This document shows positions 26,093-35,478 of a stretch of DNA of 64,000 nucleotides, one piece after another (positions within the stretch are counted from its first letter, which is position 1; each line of letters starts with the position of its first letter). Origin of the DNA: Flavisolibacter longurius. Its GTDB lineage: Bacteria > Bacteroidota > Bacteroidia > Chitinophagales > Chitinophagaceae. Location of the stretch: positions 113,742 to 177,741 of the forward strand of contig JABUMY010000014.1 of NCBI GenBank assembly GCA_013327885.1, read 5' to 3'. The position numbers were made by a program, and so were the translations under genes. The notes below the pieces were generated by a model. The model was not told where the DNA came from. It was given only the letters and a program-made list of their open reading frames with translations, and searched no databases.

Positions 26093-28717
26093 TCATAACA
26101 CAAACCGAAACCCTGCATACAGCATACGGCCATTCACGGGGCCCCATACCTGCGAAGCATCAAAATAGTTCCCGAACGGCTGCTCTGCCGACGTGATCAC
26201 ATCCCGCTGGAAAAAATTTGTCAGGTTCTCGCCACCCAGGTAAAGGTCAATGTTCTTTTTCTTACTTAAGGTTTTGCTGACCTGCGCATTCATCAACGTA
26301 TAGGCTGGTGCGTTGGCATTGCGCTTGTACGCCACCGGTAGTGCTTCCGTTGACGGAAGCCGCTTGCTGCCGTTCACGCTGAGGGTATAGTCAAACTTCC
26401 AGCTGCTCACTTCGTAGGCAAGGTTAGCAAAACCACGGTGCTTAGCGGTGAAGGGTCTTTCCAGCAACTTGTCGCCAAAGGTTGTTTTTACATCAAAATA
26501 GCGGTAGGCCAGCCGCAGGGCCAGCTTGCGCAGGGGCTCCACGGACAGTTCCGACTGAAAACTGTTGGCGTAAGATTCGCCCTTCAGGTTGTAAAACCTT
26601 ACCGCCGTGGGATCTTCCATATCCACCACAACCTGGTTGGTAAAATCGTTGCGGAAGAATTCGGCCGTTACCGAGGCACTGCGGTTAAACAGGCGGAACT
26701 TCTGATCAACACTCACGCCTTTGTTCCAGGCAATTTCAGGTAAAAGTCCATACGCCTTGCCGTTAGTTGACGGCAAAATCTGCACACTGCGGGAGCTCAC
26801 CAGTACGCTGTTGTTCTCGGCAAAGATGTTGGCTGTGCGCTGTCCGCGGCCCAGGCTTCCGCGGATAATGGTGCCGGTAAAAGGTTGGTAGCGCAGGTGC
26901 AGCCTTGGCGTGGCAGCCCATCCATAAAGGTTGTTGTAATCCTCGCGGATGCCGGCTACCAGGTCAAACAAAGTGGAGGGACTGAAGGTGTATTCAAAAA
27001 AGCCACCCGAAACTGCTTCTTTTCGCTGAAACACATCAGCTTTCAGTTGCTCCTTGAACTTGTCGTAAACAAGGCTTAAGCCCGTGCGGAACCGGTGCAC
27101 CTTGCTGCCGATCTGCGACTGGTAGATCATATTAGCATAAAGGTTTTGCTGCTCACCATCGTAGGGGGTCAGCCCAAAATAAGAATCCTGCCGGTGGTTA
27201 AACGCAGCTACCTGCAAGCCGATGCTTTTGTGCGACTGGCCCGGAAATACATAGCCCAACTTTCCAAAGGCTTCGGCTCGCCGGGTGTCAATCTGCAGCC
27301 CGTATACCTCTGTAGACAGTTTGTGTGCAGCCGGGCTAAACGCCGTTTGCCCGCCGGTTTTTTTATCATCCAGAAACTTCACACCCAGGTGCGCCGTAAG
27401 GCCGTTGCCATCGCTATAGCTCCAGCGGTTTACGCCACTGAACAAATTGCCTGTCGGCAGGTCACGAAAGCCATCGCCGTTAAAATCGATCTTGTTGTTG
27501 GTAAGAAAAGCATTGTGCAGCAACAGCGTGGTAGCCCACCGCTTGCCGACCTTTTTTGACAGGTTCAGGTTAAGGTCCGTTTTACCAAAATCATTGACGT
27601 ACACGTTGGCGTAAAGCTTTTCACTGGTGGCCGGCTTTTTCAACTCCACGTTGATCTGCCCGGCCATGCTTTCAAAGCCATTGGCCACCGAACCGGTGCC
27701 TTTTACCAGTTGAATGGATTCGATCCAGGTGCCCGGGATAAAATTCAGGCCTTGTGCCGTTGCCAGGCCACGCGGACCCGGCATGTTTTCTACCGTTAAC
27801 TGCGTATAATTGCCGGATAGTCCCAGCAACTGCACTTGCTTGGAGCCGGTTACCGCATCGTTGAACGATACATCCACAGAGGGGTTGGTCTCGAAGCTTT
27901 CACTCAGGTTGCAGCAGGCGGCTTTTTGCAATTCTTTTTGTGTGATGATGATCTTACGGACAGGCTCATACGAACTTACAAAAGTGGACGGACGGTTGCT
28001 TGCCGAAACGCGGATTGCCTTCAGGTCGTTGCCTGACGACAGTACGGCATTTATTTCCCTTGCACTGTTTACGCGGATGGTATCGGCCTGCAGGCCTACA
28101 TAACTGATTACCAGGTATTCCTGTCCGCCGGAGCGCTTTAATTGAAATCGGCCAGAGCTGTCGGTTGACGTTCCTTCCCCGCTTCCCAGCCAAACCACGC
28201 TGGCGCCCTGTAGCGGTTTCGGGTGGCCACTTCCATCGTAACCGCTAACTAAGCCGCTTATCTCCGAAGGAAACTCCTTCACAGAAGACCTTGTGTTCGC
28301 AGTCGTATCCGGTTCAAACACAATCACTGTATCGGCCTGCATCCGGGCCATTTCTTCCATGCTGCTAAATTCGCGGTAGCGGCAACATTCGGGAAGTTGC
28401 TTGTAGGTGGCATCGTCTGCCTTTTGGTCATCGGTATCGTAACCGGCAATAGCAATTCGTGTTTTGATCTTACCGGGATCTGTTCGACGGGGATTGTAGC
28501 GTACTGACAGGTGCTTGCCCTGCATGTCCCAGGTGGCGCTGGAAACACCTTTGCCCATGGCTGCAGCTTCAATGCGCTTTTTACACATTTCGCAAACGCC
28601 GGACACACCAAAAACAACGGTGGAATCGGATGGCGGTTGAAAGGCCTCTTTAGCGGATAGCTTGAAAGAAATAGAAATGAAAAAACTAGTGAGCAGGAAA
28701 AGAATAAATGGTTTCAT
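26093..28717 (-). CDS. TonB-dependent receptor with N-terminal heavy-metal-associated domain
   Basis: This 874-residue protein has a signal peptide (1-22), an HMA-like domain (about 33-97) with metal-binding C42-x-x-C45 (GVCEMCKK), a C111-C112 pair, a carboxypeptidase-like domain (about 152-225), a plug and a barrel ending GFRFVL. The plug contains an unusual C268-C269 pair (QKAACCNLSESFETNPSVDVS). An HMA domain on a receptor points to a soft metal such as copper rather than iron-siderophore. The gene directly upstream encodes a small Cys-rich HYC_CC_PP protein, a common partner in this phylum. Transport direction and metal are inferred. Confidence 0.9.
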   Translation of the reverse strand: MKPFILFLLTSFFISISFKLSAKEAFQPPSDSTVVFGVSGVCEMCKKRIEAAAMGKGVSSATWDMQGKHLSVRYNPRRTDPGKIKTRIAIAGYDTDDQKADDATYKQLPECCRYREFSSMEEMARMQADTVIVFEPDTTANTRSSVKEFPSEISGLVSGYDGSGHPKPLQGASVVWLGSGEGTSTDSSGRFQLKRSGGQEYLVISYVGLQADTIRVNSAREINAVLSSGNDLKAIRVSASNRPSTFVSSYEPVRKIIITQKELQKAACCNLSESFETNPSVDVSFNDAVTGSKQVQLLGLSGNYTQLTVENMPGPRGLATAQGLNFIPGTWIESIQLVKGTGSVANGFESMAGQINVELKKPATSEKLYANVYVNDFGKTDLNLNLSKKVGKRWATTLLLHNAFLTNNKIDFNGDGFRDLPTGNLFSGVNRWSYSDGNGLTAHLGVKFLDDKKTGGQTAFSPAAHKLSTEVYGLQIDTRRAEAFGKLGYVFPGQSHKSIGLQVAAFNHRQDSYFGLTPYDGEQQNLYANMIYQSQIGSKVHRFRTGLSLVYDKFKEQLKADVFQRKEAVSGGFFEYTFSPSTLFDLVAGIREDYNNLYGWAATPRLHLRYQPFTGTIIRGSLGRGQRTANIFAENNSVLVSSRSVQILPSTNGKAYGLLPEIAWNKGVSVDQKFRLFNRSASVTAEFFRNDFTNQVVVDMEDPTAVRFYNLKGESYANSFQSELSVEPLRKLALRLAYRYFDVKTTFGDKLLERPFTAKHRGFANLAYEVSSWKFDYTLSVNGSKRLPSTEALPVAYKRNANAPAYTLMNAQVSKTLSKKKNIDLYLGGENLTNFFQRDVITSAEQPFGNYFDASQVWGPVNGRMLYAGFRFVL

Positions 28718-28794
28718 GTAAAAAATTTGACGTCATGATTTTGTTGAAAGCGGCACGGCAATACATGGTATTGCCTCAGGGAAAAATCATGAGA

Positions 28795-29175
28795 TCAAAT
28801 ACGGAAAACACGGTTCCGGAGAAAGAGTGGAACGCTGCTACCCGCAAGAGGTGGACCGGTTGTAAAAACGGTTTCTATTGCGATGGGTATTAAGACCGGT
28901 TGGCGATACTCCTGTACAGCCAGCGCCTCGCTGCCAGCCTGGAAAGAAGCCACCCATTTAGCGGCCAGGTTTTGATCGGCCTTAATTTTCAGGTCTAGCT
29001 TTTTGCTGTCGCAGCAATCTTTTTTATTGATCCCTTTTTCAGGGCAATCAGGATTGTGATCAGTGGTCAGCGAAACCTTTTCCAGCATGCCGCAACAATA
29101 ATGCAGGTGAATCGTGGCCCCGCTTGCGGAGAGACCATATACCAACACCAAGAGTATAACGAGCAGCTTTTTCAT
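28795..29175 (-). CDS. HYC_CC_PP family small Cys-rich secreted protein
   Basis: This 126-residue protein has a signal peptide (1-19) followed by the motifs that name the family: HLHYCCG (C27, C28), C44, DCCDSKK (C54, C55), and TGPPL (106-110). The paired Cys and His residues suggest metal binding in the periplasm. I chose the ATG at 29175 over a TTG three codons earlier. It is upstream of, and in the same direction as, the HMA-receptor gene (77-base gap), so they probably act on the same metal. Confidence 0.85.
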   Translation of the reverse strand: MKKLLVILLVLVYGLSASGATIHLHYCCGMLEKVSLTTDHNPDCPEKGINKKDCCDSKKLDLKIKADQNLAAKWVASFQAGSEALAVQEYRQPVLIPIAIETVFTTGPPLAGSSVPLFLRNRVFRI

Positions 29176-29353
29176 GCAGGACAAATTTCGGCCAGGGAAA
29201 GCAGAAGCAAAATGACTTTTGTCAGTTTTAACAACGCTACCGGCAGCAGCGTTTTTTCGGGACCAGGAAACGGAAGATCTTTAATAGCCAACGCATCACA
29301 CATCGTTTAAAGTTTCAAAAAAAGGCATCTTTTCCAAAAACATCATTTCTGAA

Positions 29354-29815
29354 TTACCAGTTGTTCTGGTGTTCTTTGTTCACGCTGTATTGCGCCACCA
29401 CATCGCCTTCCCGCCACTGCGGACTGTACTTCACAAAAAAGGAAAGCCATACCGTACGGGAAATACGCATGAGCAGCGGCTGTAGTGCCAGCAATAAAAA
29501 TGCATTCACACCAATCCACCAGAAAAAGCGGCTGTCCTTCAGCGAAAACCCGATCAGTCCCCACCAGAGGAAAAAGGTCAGTACACAAACCAGCACGGCA
29601 AGGCCATAGCTGATCATGTTGGTGCCGTAATAAAAGCCGGGCTCCATGTCGAGCGGCTGGCCGCATACAGGGCATTGCTCATTCATCTGGAGCGTATGCT
29701 TCAGGTCGTAAGCATTTTTGTGCCGGAACATGTCGCCCCGCCGGCAACGTGTACACTTCGACGTTAGCAGGCTGGCGATTAGGTTTGGTTTTTCATTATG
29801 CTGTTGTGCGCACAT
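29354..29815 (-). CDS. DUF983 family membrane protein with two CxxC pairs
   Basis: This 153-residue protein has an N-terminal zinc-ribbon-like part (C21-x-x-C24 and C48-x-x-C51) and two to three membrane helices from about residue 62 to 125. The pattern SKCTRCRRGDMF, EQCPVCG and FYYGTNMISYGLAVL is typical of DUF983. Function is unknown. It follows the AraC-type regulator by 11 bases on the same strand and is probably in its operon. Confidence 0.88.
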   Translation of the reverse strand: MCAQQHNEKPNLIASLLTSKCTRCRRGDMFRHKNAYDLKHTLQMNEQCPVCGQPLDMEPGFYYGTNMISYGLAVLVCVLTFFLWWGLIGFSLKDSRFFWWIGVNAFLLLALQPLLMRISRTVWLSFFVKYSPQWREGDVVAQYSVNKEHQNNW

Positions 29816-29826
29816 GGCAAATCTTT

Positions 29827-30708
29827 TTATTGTTGAAGAAATGTTTTTCGAAATCCTTCCGGCGTTACACCGACGTTCTTTTTAAAGAACCGGCTGAAAT
29901 AAGAGTTGTCGCCAAAATTCAGGTCGTAAGCAATTTCGGCCACGGTCATATCCGCATTCGTAAGTAGCCGCTTGGCTTCGAGCAGTACCCGGTCGCGGAT
30001 AAGGTCACCGGCCGGGCGGCCCAAAAGGTCCTGGCAAAGCGCATTCAGGTGATTGGGTGTTACGTAAAGAAGTTCGGCGTAGTCTTTCGGCAGCTTTAGC
30101 TCGCGAAAATGTTTGTCGATCAAGTTTTGAAAACCGCGCAGCACCGTCAGCTTTTGCAGCGGCACATTGGCCTTTACCTTTCCGCCGCAAAGCCGCTCCA
30201 CCCGGATAAAAAACTCCAGTAACTTCAGGCGAATCATGTCCAGGTTCTGCTCCTCTCCCGCTTCTATTTCCTGTAAAATCGTTTCAAAAATGGCTGCCGC
30301 TGCAACATGCGACTCCTCTGGCAACTGGCAGATACTATTGGCCGCTGTCCCCTGGAAAAAAGAAAAGCGTTCGAGGTAGTGTCCATTCTGCAAAAAAGCA
30401 GCAAACAGCTCCTCGTTAAAATGAACGATATAGCCATCAACTTCGCCTTCAAAATGCCAGCTATGTACCTGGCCCGGCCGCATGAAATAAACCTGGTACG
30501 GCACAACATCAAATTTTTCGAAATCGATGGTATGCCAGCCGGCGCCTTTTGTAAACAGCACCAGGTGAAAAAAAGAGTGCCGGTGCGGACGGTGAAGATG
30601 CCGGTAATGCTTGGCCAGGTAGGCACCAAACCGCTCTGCCAACAGGTCCTTTTTCGCCTGCTGGTCGATGGTACAGATATCGTAAACCGGGATGGTAGCC
30701 TTCGCCAT
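29827..30708 (-). CDS. AraC-family transcriptional regulator (cupin + HTH)
   Basis: This 293-residue protein has an N-terminal cupin-like ligand domain (HRPHRHSFFHLVLFTKGAGWHTIDF, then YFMRPGQVHSWHF) and a C-terminal double helix-turn-helix (about 195-290) ending TVAEIAYDLNFGDNSYFSRFFKKNVGVTPEGFRK. It sits between the RND outer-membrane gene and DUF983, and heads a small operon with DUF983. A -7 box lies 24 bases upstream of its start. Targets are unknown; the RND system next door is a candidate. Confidence 0.92.
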   Translation of the reverse strand: MAKATIPVYDICTIDQQAKKDLLAERFGAYLAKHYRHLHRPHRHSFFHLVLFTKGAGWHTIDFEKFDVVPYQVYFMRPGQVHSWHFEGEVDGYIVHFNEELFAAFLQNGHYLERFSFFQGTAANSICQLPEESHVAAAAIFETILQEIEAGEEQNLDMIRLKLLEFFIRVERLCGGKVKANVPLQKLTVLRGFQNLIDKHFRELKLPKDYAELLYVTPNHLNALCQDLLGRPAGDLIRDRVLLEAKRLLTNADMTVAEIAYDLNFGDNSYFSRFFKKNVGVTPEGFRKTFLQQ

Positions 30709-30731
30709 TAAAACCTTTATTTTTTACAGGA

Positions 30732-30760
30732 CAAAGGTAAGACGGCCCTGCCGGGCAGGG
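30732..30760 (-). promoter_or_regulatory. AraC gene promoter: -7 box with a palindrome in the -33 region
   Basis: On the minus strand 30739-30732 reads TACCTTTG, an exact -7 box. In place of a -33 TTTG there is a perfect palindrome, CCCTGCC-G-GGCAGGG (30746-30760), which could be an operator. Confidence 0.5.
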
Positions 30761-30868
30761 TGGCACTGTTCCCGTCTTTTATGGTACTATTTACCGATTC
30801 CTGCTATTATCTATCGGGCAGCTTGTGAGTTAGCTAGGCAGCATTTGCATTGGCAGTAAAAATGATTT

Positions 30869-32260
30869 TTAGCGCCAGCCACCACCCAAAGAGCGGTACA
30901 GGTTCACCACGGCCTGCAATTGCTGCAGCCTGTCATTCACGCCGCCCAGTTCTGCCTGCAGCAGGCTTTGTCTTGCGGTGATCACCTCGGGGTAGGTGGC
31001 AAAACCGTTTTGCAGCAATTCCTGCGAATAGCTGACCGACAACTGCAAAGCCCTCACCTGGTTGGAGCGGATACCGATCTTTTCTACCGCTGTTTGGTAA
31101 AGCGAAAGCGCATCCGATACTTCGCGGCCCGCATTAAGCAAAGTGTTCTGGAAACCGAGAAACGCTTCCTGTTGTTGCGCCTCCGATACTTCCAGCCTGG
31201 TACGATTGGCACGGCGGTTAAAAATGGGTTGTGTCAGTCCTGCACCGATGCTGGCCGCAAGCGAAGCGGGGTTGAACAGTTGCCCGAAAGAAAGAGAAGA
31301 AAGTCCGCCGGAAGCCGTTAAGGTCAGCGAGGGATAAAAAAACGTACGGGCCACATTGGTCAGCTCAAAAAAGTAGCGGTAGTTAAATTCTGCCTGTGTC
31401 ACATCGGGCCTGTTGGCCAGCAGTTGTGCCGGCACGCCGGTACGCAGTTCGGTAGCCACCTGCTGCAGATCCAACCGGCTTCTTTCAATGGGTCCCGGTG
31501 CCCGCACCAGTAAAATGCTCAGGGTATTTTCTGTTTCGCGGATCGTTTGCCTTAGATCGGGAATGGTCACTTCTGCAGCATAGCGTTGTGCTTCGCTTTG
31601 CACCACGGCCGCTTCGGTCACCCTTGCCGCTTCTTTTAGGGCACGCATCACCGTTACCGTCGTATCCCAGTTTTGCACGGTTTGGGTGGTAATGGCCAGT
31701 TGCTGGTCCAGCGAAAGCAGGAGGTAATAAAGATTGGCAATGTCAGCCACCAGTCTTGTTTGTACTGCTTTTGCCGCGGCTTCGGACTGCAGCAGGCTGG
31801 CAAGGCTGGCCCTGCGGTTGCTGCTCAGCCGGCCCCAGAGATCGGCTTCCCAGGCCGATGAAACGCCTAACTGGTATTGGGTGGCGCTGGTGCGAATACC
31901 AAAACCCTGCGCCTCTGAAAGCTTGGAGACCGTAACACCGGTATTGGCATCAAGCGAGGGTAAAAAAGCAGCGCCGCTTTGTGCATAATACGACCGTGCC
32001 TGCTGAATGCGGGTAAACGCTGTTTGCAGGTCGAGGTTGCGTTCAATACCCCGTTGAATATGGCGCTGCAAGATGGTATCGGTAAACAATTGGTTCCAGG
32101 GAAGAAAGGCAATGGAAGCCGTGTCGTTGGTGGTTACACCGCGGTACAGGTCCGTTACCGTCATCTCCGGCGACTGGTAGGGCTGCGTTATTTTACACGA
32201 AGACAGCAGCGCCACTGCCAGGCCGAAAAAAAGAATATGCTGAAGAAAACTTCGTTTCAT
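30869..32260 (-). CDS. RND efflux outer-membrane factor (TolC/NodT family lipoprotein)
   Basis: This 463-residue protein has a lipoprotein signal (start MKRSFLQH, lipobox LLSSC, then KITQPYQSPEM) and two outer-membrane-efflux repeats with helical segments (QTAFTRIQQARSYYAQ; AQQQEAFLGFQNTLLNAGREVSDAL). I chose the ATG at 32260 because the upstream alternative is a GTG inside the RND gene. It begins 11 bases after the inner-membrane pump gene. It forms the outer-membrane channel of the tripartite pump. Confidence 0.93.
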   Translation of the reverse strand: MKRSFLQHILFFGLAVALLSSCKITQPYQSPEMTVTDLYRGVTTNDTASIAFLPWNQLFTDTILQRHIQRGIERNLDLQTAFTRIQQARSYYAQSGAAFLPSLDANTGVTVSKLSEAQGFGIRTSATQYQLGVSSAWEADLWGRLSSNRRASLASLLQSEAAAKAVQTRLVADIANLYYLLLSLDQQLAITTQTVQNWDTTVTVMRALKEAARVTEAAVVQSEAQRYAAEVTIPDLRQTIRETENTLSILLVRAPGPIERSRLDLQQVATELRTGVPAQLLANRPDVTQAEFNYRYFFELTNVARTFFYPSLTLTASGGLSSLSFGQLFNPASLAASIGAGLTQPIFNRRANRTRLEVSEAQQQEAFLGFQNTLLNAGREVSDALSLYQTAVEKIGIRSNQVRALQLSVSYSQELLQNGFATYPEVITARQSLLQAELGGVNDRLQQLQAVVNLYRSLGGGWR

Positions 32261-32270
32261 AACGTTTAAA

Positions 32271-35200
32271 TTAAATCGCCTTTTCACCCGGCTCTCCTTC
32301 CGCTAACGATTGCTTCGGCGGGCCACTGAACCGCTCCTGCAGGGATTGAAAAATGATAAACAGGACCGGTATCACAAACACACCCAGGAGGGTACCAATG
32401 AGCATGCCGCCCACTGCACCCGTACCAATGGACCGGTTACCCGTGGCACCGGCACCGGTGGCAATGGCAAGCGGCACGAGGCCAAAAATGAAGGCAAAAG
32501 ACGTCATCAGGATGGGCCGCAATCGGGCTTCGGCCCCTTCCAGCGCCGCCTGCACAATGGGCATGCCCCGCCTTCTGCGCTCCAGCGCAAACTCCACGAT
32601 AAGGATGGCATTTTTGGCCAGCAGTCCTACAAGCATAATGAGGGTGATCTGCAGGTAAATATTGTTGGTCATGCCAAAGATGCGGGCAAAGATGAAGGTA
32701 CCCGCAAGACCCATCGGCAGCGAAAGTAAAATGGCAAAGGGCAGGATATAGCTTTCGTATTGTGCACTCAGGAGCAGGTAAACAAACAAGAGCACCAGCA
32801 AAAAGATAAAGACGGTTTGCCCGCCGGCGGCCAGTTCTTCCCTGGTTAATCCCGAGTATTCGTAACCGTAACCTACCGGCAGCGCCTGCGCGGCCACTTC
32901 GTCGATGGCCTTGATGGCATCACCCGAGCTGTAACCCGGGTTGGGCGAACCGGTAACACCAATGGAAGTAAACAGGTTAAAGCGGGTGATGGACTGCGGG
33001 CCATAAACCCGTTTTAGGGTGATGAAGCCCGTTATAGGTGCCATGGTGCCGCTGGCATTGCGTACATAAATATTGTTCAGGCTTTCGGGGTTGGCCCTGT
33101 ACTCGGGCTCCGCCTGGTACATGACCCGGAATTGCTTGCCAAACTGGTTAAAGTTGGAGGCATACACTCCACCAAAATAACCTTGCACCGTGTTGAGAAT
33201 ATCATTGACGGTAAAGCCGGCCTCTTTGGCCTTGGCCACGTTTACATCCAACTGGTATTGCGGGAAGTTGGGATCAAAAGAAGTGGTAGCAAACTGTACC
33301 TCCGGCCGCTCGTTCAGTGCTGCCAGGAAGTCGGAGCTTACCTTGTAAAAGGAAGCAATGTCCTGCCCGGCCTTGGCTTGCAACTGGAAGGAGAAACCAC
33401 CCGAGGAACCAAAGCCCTGTATCGTTGGCGGCGCAAAGAAAATGATCTTGGCATCGCGGATGCCGCCGGTCTTGGCAAAAAGCTGCTTGATGATGGTCTG
33501 CACATCCTGGCCCTTGCCTTTGCGCTGGTCCCAGTGCTTTAACCGCATGATCACCATGCCGTAGTTACTACCCGCACCACTGATCATCCCGCGGCCGTTG
33601 ATCTTTAAAATGTTCTCCACTTCAGGAATCGTTCGTGCAATCTTCTCCACTTCTGCTGTTATCTCTGCTGTGCGTTCGGTTGATGCCGAAGCCGGCAGGG
33701 CAACATCCGCCATAATCGAACCCAGGTCTTCTTCCGGCACAAACGTGCTGGGTGTTGTGGTGAGCAGGAGGTAAAAGCCGCCGGCAAAAGCCGCGAGAGC
33801 TGTCCAGACCAGCCATTTTTTCCGGGCCAGGAAACCAACGGCATTTTTATACTTCCGCGTGGTGGCGTCAAAGCCGGCATTAAAGGCCGCATAGAATCGT
33901 TGCAGGAACGTTTTTTTGTGATGCCCGTCCTCTTTGTGCGGCTTCAGGAAAAGGGCACAAAGCGCAGGGCTCAGCGTTAGGGCATTTACCGCCGAAAGAA
34001 TAATGGCAATGGCCAGCGTTAGGCCAAATTGCTTGTAAAAAACACCTGCCGAACCGGTGATAAAACTAACGGGAACGAACACCGCCGCCATCACCAGCGT
34101 AATGGATATAATGGCGCCGGAAATTTCACCCATGGCATCTTTGGTGGCTTGTCTTGCCGATTGATAACCTTCGTCCAATTTGGCATGCACAGCCTCCACC
34201 ACCACGATGGCATCATCCACCACAATACCAATGGCCAGTACCAGGGCAAACAACGTAAGCAGGTTGATGGTAAAACCAAATATCCCGAGGAAGAAAAACG
34301 TACCCACAATGGCTACCGGTACGGCAATGGCGGGAATCAGTGTTGACCGAAAATCCTGCAGGAAAAGAAAGACCACGATAAACACCAGCACAAAGGCTTC
34401 GATGAGGGTAGAGATCACCTTGCTGATGGATTCGTCGAGAAAATCATTGGCGTTTACCAGCGTTACATAATCGATCCCTTTGGGGAATGTTTGTTTCGCT
34501 TCTTCCAGCACCGCAAGGCTTCCTTCAATAACCTGCTTGGCATTGGAGCCGGCCGTTTGGCTGATGGCCACACCTACCGAAGGATTGCCGTTGGTGGTGG
34601 TGGTACTGGCATAGCTCATCGCACCCAGCTCAATGCGGGCAACATCCTTCAATCGCAGCAACTGCCCGCTGCCGGTAGAGCGAATGATCATATCGCCAAA
34701 CTCGTCGGCATTCTGCAGGCGGCCCTTGTATTTGATCACGTATTGAAAGGCCTGGTCGCCCTGCTCGCCAAACTGTCCGGGAGCAGCTTCAATATTTTGC
34801 TCCGAAAGGGCTGCGCTTATGTCGGAAGGCACCAGGCCATAGGTGGCCATGATATCCGGCTTCAGCCAGATCCGCATCGAATAATCCATGCGGCCAAAAG
34901 CAGAAGCTTCTCCCACACCGGTCACCCGCTTGATGAGGGGCACGAGGTTGATCTCGGCGTAGTTCTGCAAAAACGTTTGGTCGTAAGCGGGGTTGGAACT
35001 GTAGAGCGAAAAGATCACCAGGTTACTGCTCTGGCTTTTAGCGGTGGTCACACCCGAGCGGGTTACCTCCTGCGGCAGAAGCGGTGCTGCTCTTGACACC
35101 CGGTTCTGCACGTTCACCGAGGCCAGGTCGGGATCGGTACCTAGTGCAAAGTTGACCGTAATACGGGCCGAGCCATCGTTACCGGCCGAGGAGGTCATAT

Positions 35201-35429
35201 AGGTCATGCCTTCCACACCATTGATCTGTTCTTCCAGCGGCACCACCACGCTGCTCATCACCACATCGGCATTGGCGCCCTGGTAAGAGGCCGATACCAC
35301 CACGGTTGGCGGGGCAATTTCGGGGTATTGCGAAACCGGAAGAGAGGTCAGTCCCAGCACACCAAGAATCACGATCAGCACAGAAATAACAGTGGCTAAT
35401 ACAGGACGTTCTATAAATCGATTAAACAT
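32271..35429 (-). CDS. RND multidrug efflux inner-membrane pump (HAE1/AcrB type)
   Basis: This 1052-residue protein has twelve helices and two large periplasmic loops, the normal AcrB length. It starts MFNRFIERPVLATVISVLIVILG and carries the proton-relay pair in GIVVDDAIVVVEAVHAKL and the ALxPALCALFLKP segment. It exports hydrophobic compounds from the periplasm, driven by protons. Its gene follows the adaptor gene after 49 bases and precedes the channel gene, giving the order adaptor, pump, channel. Confidence 0.95.
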   Translation of the reverse strand: MFNRFIERPVLATVISVLIVILGVLGLTSLPVSQYPEIAPPTVVVSASYQGANADVVMSSVVVPLEEQINGVEGMTYMTSSAGNDGSARITVNFALGTDPDLASVNVQNRVSRAAPLLPQEVTRSGVTTAKSQSSNLVIFSLYSSNPAYDQTFLQNYAEINLVPLIKRVTGVGEASAFGRMDYSMRIWLKPDIMATYGLVPSDISAALSEQNIEAAPGQFGEQGDQAFQYVIKYKGRLQNADEFGDMIIRSTGSGQLLRLKDVARIELGAMSYASTTTTNGNPSVGVAISQTAGSNAKQVIEGSLAVLEEAKQTFPKGIDYVTLVNANDFLDESISKVISTLIEAFVLVFIVVFLFLQDFRSTLIPAIAVPVAIVGTFFFLGIFGFTINLLTLFALVLAIGIVVDDAIVVVEAVHAKLDEGYQSARQATKDAMGEISGAIISITLVMAAVFVPVSFITGSAGVFYKQFGLTLAIAIILSAVNALTLSPALCALFLKPHKEDGHHKKTFLQRFYAAFNAGFDATTRKYKNAVGFLARKKWLVWTALAAFAGGFYLLLTTTPSTFVPEEDLGSIMADVALPASASTERTAEITAEVEKIARTIPEVENILKINGRGMISGAGSNYGMVIMRLKHWDQRKGKGQDVQTIIKQLFAKTGGIRDAKIIFFAPPTIQGFGSSGGFSFQLQAKAGQDIASFYKVSSDFLAALNERPEVQFATTSFDPNFPQYQLDVNVAKAKEAGFTVNDILNTVQGYFGGVYASNFNQFGKQFRVMYQAEPEYRANPESLNNIYVRNASGTMAPITGFITLKRVYGPQSITRFNLFTSIGVTGSPNPGYSSGDAIKAIDEVAAQALPVGYGYEYSGLTREELAAGGQTVFIFLLVLLFVYLLLSAQYESYILPFAILLSLPMGLAGTFIFARIFGMTNNIYLQITLIMLVGLLAKNAILIVEFALERRRRGMPIVQAALEGAEARLRPILMTSFAFIFGLVPLAIATGAGATGNRSIGTGAVGGMLIGTLLGVFVIPVLFIIFQSLQERFSGPPKQSLAEGEPGEKAI

Positions 35430-35478
35430 ACATTCTTTTTAGTGGACATTACTCTGCAACCAATACTAACGGCAACGC

